This document shows, piece by piece, positions 8,839 to 17,640 of a stretch of DNA of 33,578 nucleotides. Below the pieces are notes generated by a model. The model made no database searches, was not told where the DNA came from, and saw only the letters and a list, made by a program, of their open reading frames with translations. Position 1 is the stretch's first letter. Each line of letters opens with the position of its first letter. Both the position numbers and the translations under genes were made by a program. The DNA lies in the NCBI GenBank assembly GCA_947629585.1, contig CANREH010000027.1, forward strand, positions 1 through 33,578. Reading direction: 5' to 3'. Origin of the DNA: an uncultured Lachnospiraceae bacterium. Its GTDB lineage: Bacteria; Bacillota; Clostridia; Lachnospirales; Lachnospiraceae.

Positions 8839-9302
8839 AACTTTATGATTCCCCGCTTTTTCTCTGAATGTCCCGAAAAAGAGGTTTCGGTATATTTTGC
8901 ACAGTTATTCGGCGTTTCATAGACGACGCTTTCACTGACGGGATAGCCTGCCCTGGTCAGCGCGTCATAAAAATATTTTGCAAAATTCTCTGCCGTTGGG
9001 CGGAAAGGAACGGCTGTCAGGGAAAACCCCTCTTCTTCCAGAGCGGAAACCGTGGCGGGCTTTAAGGAATCTCTTTCATAAATCAGAGTATGGTCAAAGC
9101 GTCCTGCTGCCCCGGAAAGAGCCTGTTTTAAGCTCCCAAAGTCGCAGAGCATACCGTATTCCTGCCCGGAGCGGGAAAGCCTGTCGGAAGAAACGGTGAT
9201 AAGGACGCGCCAGCGGTGGCCGTGGATATTGCTGCATTTTCCGTGATATCCTTTTAAAAAATGGGCAGCGTCAAAGCTTGCCTCAGAGCAGATACTGTAC
9301 AT
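8835..9302 (-). CDS. queD: 6-carboxytetrahydropterin synthase
   Basis: Converts dihydroneopterin triphosphate to 6-carboxy-tetrahydropterin. 155 aa. The zinc histidines are in FDAAHFLKGYHGKC and NIHGHRW, and the late motif YETPNNCAKYTE carries the conserved Glu. It is the first gene of the operon. The ATG at 9302 follows GAGGGAGG at good spacing and sits directly behind a leader with an intrinsic terminator. Confidence 0.95.
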   Translation of the reverse strand: MYSICSEASFDAAHFLKGYHGKCSNIHGHRWRVLITVSSDRLSRSGQEYGMLCDFGSLKQALSGAAGRFDHTLIYERDSLKPATVSALEEEGFSLTAVPFRPTAENFAKYFYDALTRAGYPVSESVVYETPNNCAKYTETSFSGHSEKKRGIIKL

Positions 9303-9334
9303 AAAATCCTCCCTCAGTCAATTCTTAATCAATT

Positions 9335-9369
9335 TAAAAAAGACGTTCTGAAAATGTGCCCAGAACGCC
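9335..9369 (-). terminator. attenuator-type terminator in the que leader
   Basis: On the minus strand CGTTCTG (9367-9361) pairs with CAGAACG (9350-9344) around a 10-nt loop and is followed by TCTTTTTT. It lies between the que promoter and queD, 33 nt before the start codon, so readthrough is needed for expression. Confidence 0.85.
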
Positions 9370-9435
9370 ATTAAACAGCCCTGGTTTTAGATTTCTTACA
9401 CATTCGGCAGGATGGTGCAAACGAACTGCCGCATG
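9370..9435 (-). ncRNA. que operon leader, candidate preQ1-sensing element
   Basis: Starting at the predicted transcript 5' end, CGGCAG (9431-9426) pairs with CTGCCG (9410-9405) around a 15-nt loop containing UUCG and CACC. An A-rich tail follows, then the terminator. A short 5' hairpin, an A-rich tail and a terminator upstream of que genes is the plan of class I preQ1 riboswitches, but the loop and tail do not clearly fit the consensus as I know it. The existence of a regulated leader is well supported; its ligand is not. Confidence 0.45.
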
Positions 9436-9441
9436 AAAGCC

Positions 9442-9470
9442 AGTATAAATCTATATAACAGGAAAGTCAA
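9442..9470 (-). promoter_or_regulatory. sigma70-type promoter for the que operon
   Basis: On the minus strand -35 TTGACT (9470-9465) and -10 TATACT (9447-9442) are 17 nt apart. Transcription should start near 9435, giving a leader of about 130 nt before queD. Confidence 0.85.
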
Positions 9471-9479
9471 GGATATTTG

Positions 9480-9648
9480 CAGTAACAGTTCAGCCAGCAG
9501 ACGGATTCAGAGGAAAATTGTGCTTGCACAGATTTTCCTCTGGGTTCGGCTGCTGAGGGAGCGCCATTTCATGAGCAATCCGCCTGCGGCAGCAGGCTTT
9601 GAAGCACGAAGTGCGGGATTGCGAATGGCGCAGGCTGAACTGTTACTG
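9480..9648. repeat. cloverleaf-like structured inverted-repeat element
   Basis: A perfect 16-bp outer stem, CAGTAACAGTTCAGCC (9480-9495) with GGCTGAACTGTTACTG (9633-9648), encloses two long arms. Arm 1 (about 9494-9556) joins CAGCAG/CTGCTG outside and CAGAGGAAAATTGTGC with GCACAGATTTTCCTCTG inside. Arm 2 (about 9561-9630) has GCGCCATT/AATGGCGC, then GCAATCC/GGATTGC, then two small hairpins (GCCTGC/GCAGGC and GCAC-GAA-GTGC). Nearly every base can pair on either strand. The right end recurs at 64-77. It could be a MITE-like non-coding mobile repeat or a structured RNA; no gene is inside. Confidence 0.8.
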
Positions 9649-9676
9649 AAAGCTGTTAAAAGGAACGCCGCTGTCA

Positions 9677-9758
9677 CAGACAGTTTCTTTTGAAAATCCT
9701 GAAATTTTTATTGCGAAAAGTTGTTAATTTATACCGGACTTTTCAAAAGAAATGTCTG
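9677..9758. repeat. second long palindrome
   Basis: CAGACAGTTTCTTTTGAAAATCC (23 nt, 9677-9699) pairs with the 23-nt segment at 9736-9758 with only two or three mismatches, around a 36-nt AT-rich loop. GC-rich sequence flanks both sides (GCCGC and GCGGC). There is no U-tract at the proper place, so it is unlikely to be a plain terminator. It lies between the structured element and the chemoreceptor promoter. Confidence 0.7.
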
Positions 9759-9829
9759 GCCGCGCGGCTGTTGAAAAGCAATAGGTCAAAAGACTAATAG
9801 CAGGGAATGCGTAAAAAATGACAAATATA

Positions 9830-9858
9830 TTGACTTTTTAGGGGAAAAAACGTACAAT
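9830..9858 (+). promoter_or_regulatory. sigma70-type promoter for the chemoreceptor-GH51 unit
   Basis: -35 TTGACT (9830-9835) and -10 TACAAT (9853-9858) are 17 nt apart. The leader is about 30 nt and contains AGGAAAGGA before the ATG at 9893. Confidence 0.85.
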
Positions 9859-9892
9859 ATATACAAACATTACTAGGAAAGGAATTAAGCCT

Positions 9893-11470
9893 ATGAATAT
9901 GAAAATTAAATTGAAAATGGTACTTATGGCGATAGTACCTATGCTTATCAGCGGCATTATCATCACTTTTGCGGCGCTGAGTTTATCAAGAAGTGCTTTA
10001 AATGATGAGCAGGAGACTATTTTAAGGGTCGCTTTGGAAGGCTATTCCGGCAATGTCAACGCTTTTCAGGATCAGGAAGTGGATATTACGGTCTTTGAGG
10101 GCGATACCAGGGTGGAAAGCTCCATTGAGGGGGTCGTTGGGACAAAAGCAAGCGACAAGGTTATTGAAAAGGTTTTAAATGAAGGACAGGAATATTTTGA
10201 TACGGATGTAAGCGTTAACGGTACGCCGTATTACGGCTATTATGTGCCGACCGAGAATGGAATGCTGTTTTCCGGGAAGAAGCAGACGGTGGTCCAGAGC
10301 AGCATGAATAAGATGTGCAACATTATTGTCGGGATCGGGTTTCTTTCGGTAGTAGGATTTGGGCTGGTCGGCTTTTTCATTGCAAGGAGCATGGCGAACA
10401 GGATTCAGATGATTTCTGTGGATATCCAGAATATCGCGGAGGGGAATCTGGCAATTAAGGATGAGATCCAGCAGAACAGGGTAAAGGATGAGATCGGCGA
10501 TATCAGCAATAATACGAAGATCATGACGGATAAGCTGTATGAGATTATGGAATCTGCGACCGGGATTGGAAAGGATGTCAGGACTTCTTCCGAGGAGCTC
10601 AATGAGACGTCACAGACGACGCTGGCTTCTATGGGGGAGGTTTCCAAAGCCATTGAGGAGATTGCGGTCGGGCTGCAGGAGCAGAACCAGGCTGTCCACA
10701 ATGTAGAAGGGAATATCAAGGACATCATCCGGGATCTGGACAATATCAGCGCTTCTGCCAACGGGATTGCGGATTGCTCCGAGAAGCTGGACAGCAGCAG
10801 GCACATAATGAAGAAGAAAGTGATGAGCATGTCCGGCAGCAATGAGAAGGTAAATTCCGGTATCGGCGAGATTGAGGACAAGATCCAGTCCATTACCGGT
10901 GTTATTGAGAATGTCAAGGGGATTATTTCCGTGATTGGCGATATTTCCGAGCAGACCCAGCTTCTCAGCCTGAATGCGTCCATCGAAGCGGCGCGCGCCG
11001 GGGAAGCAGGAAAGGGATTTTCCGTAGTGGCACAGTCTATCAGCACCCTGAGCGAAGATACCTCCCGCCAGGTAGATGAGATTACCAACATTATCCAGAC
11101 GTTGGTGCAGGATTTTGACGGATGTTCCTCCGTCATTAACAGCATGGTGAAGGATGCCAGCCAGCAGAAGGGGGATATTGAGAGCGTTATTACAGAATTT
11201 AAAAAGCTTTCCGCCGAGATTGAAGAGACATCGGGGCAGGTACAGCGCATCCGGGATGCGATTGAGCGTTCCACGGGCGGGGTGGTTTCGATGTCCAATC
11301 AGATGGGAAGCCTTGCCTCTGTCAGTGAGAATTCTGCCGCAAGCGTAGAGGAAGTCAATGCAAGCGTAGAAGAGATCAATTCTTTGATGGAGGGAGTTGA
11401 CGCGACGGCAGGAGAATTAAAAGAGAAAGCGGAGAATTTAAGTGAACAGCTATTGTTCTTTAAATTATAA
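9893..11470 (+). CDS. methyl-accepting chemotaxis protein
   Basis: Transmembrane chemoreceptor, 525 aa. TM1 spans about residues 9-31. A short outside sensor (about 35-138) has a single-Cache-like look with [16 protein letters not shown]2 spans about 142-164, a HAMP domain follows to about 217, and then a long coiled-coil signalling domain. The hairpin tip that docks CheA/CheW is at about 350-380 ([28 protein letters not shown]). No C-terminal CheR-binding pentapeptide is seen. The next gene, a secreted arabinofuranosidase, starts 25 nt later without a terminator between, so the two are probably co-transcribed. That would link movement towards a signal with digestion of arabinan-type polysaccharide. 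Confidence 0.93.
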   Translation: MNMKIKLKMVLMAIVPMLISGIIITFAALSLSRSALNDEQETILRVALEGYSGNVNAFQDQEVDITVFEGDTRVESSIEGVVGTKASDKVIEKVLNEGQEYFDTDVSVNGTPYYGYYVPTENGMLFSGKKQTVVQSSMNKMCNIIVGIGFLSVVGFGLVGFFIARSMANRIQMISVDIQNIAEGNLAIKDEIQQNRVKDEIGDISNNTKIMTDKLYEIMESATGIGKDVRTSSEELNETSQTTLASMGEVSKAIEEIAVGLQEQNQAVHNVEGNIKDIIRDLDNISASANGIADCSEKLDSSRHIMKKKVMSMSGSNEKVNSGIGEIEDKIQSITGVIENVKGIISVIGDISEQTQLLSLNASIEAARAGEAGKGFSVVAQSISTLSEDTSRQVDEITNIIQTLVQDFDGCSSVINSMVKDASQQKGDIESVITEFKKLSAEIEETSGQVQRIRDAIERSTGGVVSMSNQMGSLASVSENSAASVEEVNASVEEINSLMEGVDATAGELKEKAENLSEQLLFFKL

Positions 11471-11495
11471 TCTAAAAAATCAAGGGGGATGAGAA

Positions 11496-14400
11496 ATGTT
11501 GTTCTGTAAAAGAAATGCAGGAAAGCTTCTGGCGGCGGGGCTTGCTTCTGTCATGGCTTTTGGGCAGGCAGTGCCGGCTTCGGCATTGGTTGGCGACACC
11601 ACCGGGATGGTAAACGGGATTCTAAGCCCGGAGCCGAGTCCGGCGCCGCTTCCGGAGTTGTTTCAGGATTACGGGCTGTATATTGATGCCGGAAATGTGG
11701 AGCATGAAATCAGCGATATGCTCTACGGCGCGTTTATTGAAGACATCAATTTTGCGGCGGATGGCGGGCTTTATGCCGAAATGGTAAAGAACCGCTCCTT
11801 TGAATATGACAGGCTGGCGACGAACGGTGCAAAGCACGGCTGGCTTGACGTGGGGACGGTTACGACAGAGGTGAAGAAAGAGGGCGGGCTGAATGCGAAC
11901 AACCCGCAGTATATGGAGATTACCAATGCTTCTTCCGAACAGGGAGGAATTGCTAATTATGGCTTCCTGGACGGAATGTCCATAGGAAAGGGCATGAATT
12001 ACAAGTTTTCTGTATGGGCAAAAGGAGCAGACGGCTACACGGGATCGCTGACGGCAAATTTAAAAGCGGGCGATACGGTTGCCGCAACCGGGAAGATTGA
12101 AGCGGTTACTTCGGAATGGAAGAAGTATGAGCTGACCTTAACAAGCTCTGTGACGGCAGGGGCAATCATTGCAGGGCAGGAGGATCAGACGGAAGAGGTT
12201 TCCCTGGAGGTGACGGTTGGGAAAGGCGCCGTCGATGTGGATATGGTATCTTTGTTCCCGGAGAATACTTACAAGGGGCGGGAGAACGGGCTCCGTGCCG
12301 ATCTTGCCGGGCTGGTTGCCGATCTTACGCCGAAGTTCTTACGTTTCCCGGGAGGCTGTGTCATTGAAGGCGTTTCTTTAGACGCAGCGTATGACTGGAA
12401 GGATTCCATCGGCTGTGATGAGAACGGGCAGCCATTGGAATTTAACGGCACTTACGGGGATGTCGCCGCGCGTCCGCAGGGACAGGATATCTGGGCGGAT
12501 GAAGCGAGAGCTACCGAGTTTCCGTATTACATGACATATGGTCTTGGCTTTTATGAGTATTTCCAGTTCGCGGAGGATATGGGAGCGGTCGGGCTTCCTG
12601 TGTTAAACTGCGGGCTCTGCTGCCAGGGACAGTCCAACGGCAGCGGTTACAGCGTTGATTCGGAAGAATTTAAGAAATATATTCAGGACGCGCTGGATTT
12701 AGTCGAGTTCTGCCGCGGCGATGAAAGCACCACATGGGGAAAAGTGCGTATTGCTATGGGGCATAAAGAACCGTTTGCCTTAAAATATATCGGCATTGGA
12801 AACGAAGAGTGGGGAACGGATTTCTTTGAGCACTATGAAGCCTTTGTAGATGCATTTGCCCAGAAAGCGAAAGAAAATCCGGAAATGTACGGCGACATTG
12901 AGCTTTGCTTTACCGCAGGCGTTGACGACGGCGACAGCGGCAGGGCACAGTATATGGGAGCGTATAACCGTGCATCCTCCTGGCTTGCAAGCCATGAAGG
13001 AAGTGAGGTAAAGGATTATGCAGGTCTGATCGATCATCATTATTATAACGATCCAAGCTGGTTCTTTGCCAATAATGACTATTATGATGAAGAAAATTAC
13101 AGCAGGACAGCGGAGGGCATGACAGAGAGCAAGTTCGGGGGCGGCATTCCGGTATTCCTCGGGGAATATGCCGGAAAATCCAACACGCTTCTTGCCGCGC
13201 TGTCGGAAGCTTCTTATATGACAGGTCTGGAAAGAAACGGGGATATCGTAAAATTAGCCGCTTATGCGCCGCTGTTTGGAAATGTGACATCAAATCAGTG
13301 GACGCCGGATTTAATCTGGTTTAACAATTCCAAAGCATGGGGAAGCGTCAACTATTATGTGCAGAAATTATTTGCCAATAATGCGGGGACAAAGTTAATT
13401 TCGTCCAAACTGACAGACAACCATGACAATAACCAGTTATCCCAGGTGGATTTAAAAGGAAAGGTCGGGCTCGGCACATGGAATACCAGCGCGGAGTTTG
13501 ATAATTTCAAGGTTACGAATAACGAGACAGGGGAAGTCCTTGCAATGCAGGATTTTGAAACCGATACGCTTTCCCAGTGGGAGATTCTGGAAGGCGACTG
13601 GGCTGTCAAGGATGGAAAGCTGGTTCAGACAGCGCAGAATACACAGCTCAATAACGGGACGACGGCATATTTTGGGAATGTGGACTGGGAAAACTACACG
13701 ATTACCGTAGAGGCTACCAAAATATCCGGCTCCGAAGGCTTTTTAATTCCGTTTGCCGTTGACAATGCAGAGCACAGCCTGTTCTGGAATTTCGGCGGCT
13801 GGAATAATACCAATTCCTGCATTCAGGAGATTATCGACGGCGGGCGACCTGTTTTAAAGGAAAGGGCAGGCGGCGTCCAGACAGGGCATAAGTACCAGTT
13901 AAAGGTGGTTGTGACAGGCACAGGCGTGAAATGCTATGTGGACGGACAGCTCCACCTGGAATATGATACCGGGATTCAGACCAATGATATTTATCATGTT
14001 GTCAGCACAGATGAAACCGGGGATATGATTGTGAAGCTGGTGAATGCGTCCGGTACAGAGAAAACGATTGGGACGACGCTGTATAATACAGAGAGCGTAG
14101 AGCCGCAGGCGGATGTATATCAGCTTTCCGGCACAGATATCAAAGGCAATAATTCCGCAGAAGAGCCGGAAAAATATAAGATTGAACAATCCAAGCTGGA
14201 TGTTTCCGAGAACTTTTACATGACAGTGCCGGGATATTCCGTTACGGTGGTGCGCATCCATGTAAAAGCAAAAGAAAGCGACGGCAAGGCGCTGGAAAAT
14301 ATCAATGATGAGATTACGGAATCCGAAGACGCAAAAGGGCTTGCGGCGGAGGAAATCGCCATTGGCGATGAGCTGGGTTCTTTACAGGCAGCGACCTTGT

Positions 14401-14948
14401 ATACCGGAGGGACGGCAAAGAAGACAGCTAAAATTGCTTATGGGCTTCCGGGAACTTATCAGAGAGTGGACGCACTGACAGGCGCGGACAATGAGATTTC
14501 CCTTCAGTTTACTTCGGAAGATCCTTCTATCGCTGCCGTAGATAAGGATGGAACGATTACCGCCAAGAAGAAAGGAAATACGGATATTAAGGTGCTGGTA
14601 AAGGCGTCTGACGGAAGCGTGATGAATTATCTGTATCAGGTAACGGTTAAGAAAGCTTCCCTCAAGCTCAAAGCGAAAAAGACCGTAACGGCCGGGAAGA
14701 AGGCTTCGGTTACGGCAAAGATAGCTGGTTATAAGGCAGCGGATTTACAGTGGTCCGTAGATAAAAAAGAGATTGTTTCCTTAAGCCCGAACAAAGGCAA
14801 AAAGACAGTGAAGGTTACGGCGAAAAAAGCAGGAAAAGCAGTCATTACCGTAAAGGCAGGAAAATTAACGGCTAAAATGAACGTCACAGTCAAAGCTGCA
14901 AAAGAGAAGGCGAAGAAAACAGCCAAAAAAGCAGAAAAAAAGAAATAA
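11496..14948 (+). CDS. secreted GH51 alpha-L-arabinofuranosidase with inserted beta-sandwich and Ig-like tail
   Basis: 1150 aa. A signal peptide covers residues 1 to about 30, ending AVPASA. GH51 features are LRFPGGCVIEG; the general acid/base E437 in IGIGNEEW; and the nucleophile E557 in FLGEYAG. A concanavalin/LamG-like beta domain (about 655-830, DFETDTLSQWEI to VDGQLHLEYD) is inserted before the GH51 C-terminal beta-sandwich resumes (about 835-930). A Big_2-type Ig-like domain (about 968-1050) and a second, lysine-rich Ig-like repeat follow, ending KKTAKKAEKKK. There is no LPXTG motif, so the basic tail may hold it at the cell surface by charge. It should release terminal arabinofuranose from arabinan or arabinoxylan outside the cell. 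Start supported by AGGGGGATGAG. Confidence 0.9.
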   Translation: MLFCKRNAGKLLAAGLASVMAFGQAVPASALVGDTTGMVNGILSPEPSPAPLPELFQDYGLYIDAGNVEHEISDMLYGAFIEDINFAADGGLYAEMVKNRSFEYDRLATNGAKHGWLDVGTVTTEVKKEGGLNANNPQYMEITNASSEQGGIANYGFLDGMSIGKGMNYKFSVWAKGADGYTGSLTANLKAGDTVAATGKIEAVTSEWKKYELTLTSSVTAGAIIAGQEDQTEEVSLEVTVGKGAVDVDMVSLFPENTYKGRENGLRADLAGLVADLTPKFLRFPGGCVIEGVSLDAAYDWKDSIGCDENGQPLEFNGTYGDVAARPQGQDIWADEARATEFPYYMTYGLGFYEYFQFAEDMGAVGLPVLNCGLCCQGQSNGSGYSVDSEEFKKYIQDALDLVEFCRGDESTTWGKVRIAMGHKEPFALKYIGIGNEEWGTDFFEHYEAFVDAFAQKAKENPEMYGDIELCFTAGVDDGDSGRAQYMGAYNRASSWLASHEGSEVKDYAGLIDHHYYNDPSWFFANNDYYDEENYSRTAEGMTESKFGGGIPVFLGEYAGKSNTLLAALSEASYMTGLERNGDIVKLAAYAPLFGNVTSNQWTPDLIWFNNSKAWGSVNYYVQKLFANNAGTKLISSKLTDNHDNNQLSQVDLKGKVGLGTWNTSAEFDNFKVTNNETGEVLAMQDFETDTLSQWEILEGDWAVKDGKLVQTAQNTQLNNGTTAYFGNVDWENYTITVEATKISGSEGFLIPFAVDNAEHSLFWNFGGWNNTNSCIQEIIDGGRPVLKERAGGVQTGHKYQLKVVVTGTGVKCYVDGQLHLEYDTGIQTNDIYHVVSTDETGDMIVKLVNASGTEKTIGTTLYNTESVEPQADVYQLSGTDIKGNNSAEEPEKYKIEQSKLDVSENFYMTVPGYSVTVVRIHVKAKESDGKALENINDEITESEDAKGLAAEEIAIGDELGSLQAATLYTGGTAKKTAKIAYGLPGTYQRVDALTGADNEISLQFTSEDPSIAAVDKDGTITAKKKGNTDIKVLVKASDGSVMNYLYQVTVKKASLKLKAKKTVTAGKKASVTAKIAGYKAADLQWSVDKKEIVSLSPNKGKKTVKVTAKKAGKAVITVKAGKLTAKMNVTVKAAKEKAKKTAKKAEKKK

Positions 14949-14969
14949 GATTCACTTAATTTGAAAAAA

Positions 14970-15000
14970 ACCGGCAGGAAACAGCCTGCTGGTTTTTTTT
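14970..15000 (+). terminator. intrinsic terminator after the GH51 gene
   Basis: ACCGGCAGG (14970-14978) pairs with CCTGCTGGT (14985-14993) with one G-U pair around a 6-nt loop. It is followed by a run of T. Confidence 0.9.
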
Positions 15001-15017
15001 GTTCAGGAATCGCCGTA

Positions 15018-15046
15018 TTTACAAGTGAAACGGCGTATGTTACAAT
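15018..15046 (+). promoter_or_regulatory. sigma70-type promoter for the aminopeptidase-agu operon
   Basis: -35 TTTACA (15018-15023) and -10 TACAAT (15041-15046) have a 17-nt spacer. AGGAGG then precedes the ATG at 15086. Confidence 0.8.
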
Positions 15047-15085
15047 AAAAATATGAATTGAAATTGTATTTTCAGGAGGTTTGTT

Positions 15086-16480
15086 ATGGAACGCAAGAAT
15101 GCTTGGACAATGTATGATGAAACGCAGACGGAGGCAGTGGAAGCTCTCTGTAAGGATTACTGCCTGTTCCTGGATCGGGGAAAAACGGAAAGGGAATGTA
15201 TAAAGCAGACCGTGGAAATGGCGGAAAAAGCAGGTTATGTAAATCTTGATACAGTCATCAGGGAAAAGAAGCCGCTAAAGGCAGGGGATAAGGTTTATCG
15301 GACCTGCATGGGGAAATCCGCCGTATTATTCCATATTGGCAGCGGGGATATCGAGGACGGGTTTAATATCCTGGGGGCGCATATTGACTCGCCGAGGATT
15401 GACTTAAAGCAGAACCCGTTATATGAAGACACGGAGCTTGCCTATTTTGACACGCACTATTATGGCGGCATTAAGAAATACCAGTGGGTGACGCTGCCGC
15501 TGGCGATCCACGGCGTAGTGGCAAAGAAGGATGGCAGTATTGTGGATATTACCATAGGGGAAAAGGAAGAAGACCCGGTATTCTGCATTACAGATCTGCT
15601 GATCCATCTGGCACAGAAGCAGATGGACAAAAAAGGAAAAGAAGTGATTGAAGGAGAGGATCTGAACCTTCTGATTGGAAATAAGCCGCTTGCTAAGTCG
15701 GAATTAAAGAAAGAGGAAAAAGAAGCGGTAAAAGCCAATATTTTGAAGCTGTTAAAGGAAAAATATAATATTGAGGAGGAAGATTTCCTGTCTGCGGAGC
15801 TTGAGATTGTCCCTGCCGGAAAAGCGCGCGACTGCGGCCTGGATTCCAGCATGGTGATGGCTTATGGACAGGACGACAGGGTATGCGCCTATACTTCCCT
15901 GGTTTCCATGTTAGAGAGCAGGACCGGAAAGCGCACCGCCTGCTGCCTTCTGGTCGATAAAGAAGAGATTGGAAGCGTCGGCGCAACCGGAATGCAGTCG
16001 AAGTTTTTTGAAAACAGCGCTGCGGAGCTTTTGTCGGCTATGGGAGTGTTTTCTGAAATTACCCTGCGCCGCGCCCTGGCAAATTCCAGAATGCTTTCCT
16101 CCGATGTAAGCGCGGCCTATGATCCGATTTATGCGTCGGCATTTGAAAAGAAAAACGCTTCCTATTTTGCCAAAGGGCTGGTATTCAATAAATTTACCGG
16201 TTCGAGAGGAAAGTCCGGATCTAATGACGCCAATGCCGAATATATTGCACTGGTAAGGGATATCATGGATTCCGCCCATGTGCCGTTCCAGACGGCGGAG
16301 CTTGGAAAAGTTGATCTTGGCGGCGGCGGCACGATTGCCTATATCCTTTCTTTATATGGGATGCAGGTGATTGACTGCGGCGTGGCGGTTATGAATATGC
16401 ACGCTCCGTGGGAAGTAACCAGCAAGGCAGATATTTACGCCGCGAAGCTTGGCTATGACGCATTTTTAGCGAGAGGTTAA
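15086..16480 (+). CDS. M18 family aminopeptidase
   Basis: Cytoplasmic dinuclear zinc aminopeptidase, 464 aa, normal for the family. M18 enzymes usually remove N-terminal Asp/Glu or, in some branches, Leu-type residues. Motifs are GAHIDSPRIDLK with zinc ligand H99, YYGGIKKYQW, the catalytic stretch DKEEIGSVG, SSDVSAAYDP and the final zinc histidine in MNMHAPWEV. Starts behind AGGAGG. Two nucleotides separate it from aguA, so peptide breakdown and agmatine catabolism are expressed together here. The exact substrate cannot be told from sequence. Confidence 0.93.
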   Translation: MERKNAWTMYDETQTEAVEALCKDYCLFLDRGKTERECIKQTVEMAEKAGYVNLDTVIREKKPLKAGDKVYRTCMGKSAVLFHIGSGDIEDGFNILGAHIDSPRIDLKQNPLYEDTELAYFDTHYYGGIKKYQWVTLPLAIHGVVAKKDGSIVDITIGEKEEDPVFCITDLLIHLAQKQMDKKGKEVIEGEDLNLLIGNKPLAKSELKKEEKEAVKANILKLLKEKYNIEEEDFLSAELEIVPAGKARDCGLDSSMVMAYGQDDRVCAYTSLVSMLESRTGKRTACCLLVDKEEIGSVGATGMQSKFFENSAAELLSAMGVFSEITLRRALANSRMLSSDVSAAYDPIYASAFEKKNASYFAKGLVFNKFTGSRGKSGSNDANAEYIALVRDIMDSAHVPFQTAELGKVDLGGGGTIAYILSLYGMQVIDCGVAVMNMHAPWEVTSKADIYAAKLGYDAFLARG

Positions 16481-16482
16481 AG

Positions 16483-17595
16483 ATGAAAATTTATCATTCA
16501 ACACCGAAGCAGGACGGTTTTTTCATGCCTGCGGAATATGCGCCCCATGAGGGCTGCCTGATGATCTGGCCGGAGCGGGGGGATTCCTGGCAGTATGGGG
16601 CGTTCCCCGCAAGGAAAGCCTTTGCGGAAGTGGCGTCGGCGATTGCAGAATCGGAAAAGGTGACGGTCTGCGCAAGCTTTGAGCAGTACGATACTGCCAG
16701 GGAAATGCTTCCTGCCAAAATCCGGGTCGTGGAGATGGCAAGCGATGATTCCTGGGCAAGGGATTATGCCCCTGTCTTTGTCTTAAACCGGGAAACCGGA
16801 ATACGGCGGGGGATTGATTTTTCGTTCAATGCCTGGGGCGGTCTTGAGGACGGGCTTTATTTTCCGTGGGACAAGGATAACAGGATGGCAAAAAAGCTCT
16901 GTGATCTTTATGAAAACGACTGCTATGACGCACAGGATTTTGTCCTGGAGGGCGGTTCGATCCATGTGGACGGCGAGGGTACTGCCATGACGACAGAAAG
17001 CTGCCTGTTGAGCCGGGGAAGGAATCCGGAGCTGTCAAAGGAAGAAATTGAGGAAAAGCTAAAGCAGTATTTGAATGTGGAAAAGGTCCTCTGGCTTCCG
17101 TATGGGATTTATCAGGATGAGACCAACGGACATATTGACAATATCTGCGCCTTTACCTCGCCGGGCGAGGCAGTATTGGCGTGGACAGAGGATCAAAACG
17201 ATCCGCAGTATGCCATGTCTGAGGCAGATTATGAATATCTTTTGTCCGTGACGGACGCCAGAGGGAGGAAACTGAAAATCCATAAGCTTCCTCTGCCTGC
17301 GCCCGTCACCATGAAAGAGGAAGAATGTGAAGGGCTCCTTCATATGGACGGAAAGCCGACCAGGACGCCGGGGGAGCGGCTTGCGGCATCCTATGTCAAT
17401 TTTTATATTTCCAATCAGGCGGTCATTGTCCCGGCATTCCATGATCCGGCAGACTTAGAAGCGCAGAGGATATTGAAGGAATTGTTCCCGGGGCGGGAGC
17501 TGATTCCGGTCTATGCGAGAAATATCCTGATTGGAGGCGGGAATATCCACTGTATTACCCAGCAGATCCCGGCGGTTCAGAAGCTGGATAATTGA
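16483..17595 (+). CDS. aguA: agmatine deiminase
   Basis: Hydrolyses agmatine to N-carbamoylputrescine and ammonia. 370 aa, the usual length. It has the guanidine-modifying fold. Conserved parts are MIWPERGDSW, DSWARDYAPVF, FNAWGG, EGGSIHVDGEG and ETNGHIDN with the catalytic His, and the nucleophile Cys357 in GGGNIHCITQQ. It is followed by aguB, which uses its product. No arginine decarboxylase is in the window, so agmatine is either imported or made elsewhere. Confidence 0.95.
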   Translation: MKIYHSTPKQDGFFMPAEYAPHEGCLMIWPERGDSWQYGAFPARKAFAEVASAIAESEKVTVCASFEQYDTAREMLPAKIRVVEMASDDSWARDYAPVFVLNRETGIRRGIDFSFNAWGGLEDGLYFPWDKDNRMAKKLCDLYENDCYDAQDFVLEGGSIHVDGEGTAMTTESCLLSRGRNPELSKEEIEEKLKQYLNVEKVLWLPYGIYQDETNGHIDNICAFTSPGEAVLAWTEDQNDPQYAMSEADYEYLLSVTDARGRKLKIHKLPLPAPVTMKEEECEGLLHMDGKPTRTPGERLAASYVNFYISNQAVIVPAFHDPADLEAQRILKELFPGRELIPVYARNILIGGGNIHCITQQIPAVQKLDN

Positions 17596-17640
17596 TTTGA
17601 AAATATATGTGGCAATGAAAAAAGAAAGGAAAGGCGCTGC

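Noticed and set aside
9412-9693. Open reading frame of 93 codons across the que leader and the inverted-repeat element
   Set aside because: It runs antisense to the que promoter and through a self-complementary repeat. It has no ribosome site, and its residues reflect the palindromes rather than a protein.
10405-11298. Long minus-strand ORF inside the chemoreceptor gene
   Set aside because: Shadow frame. The plus-strand frame has clear HAMP and MCP motifs, a promoter and a ribosome site; the antisense frame has none.
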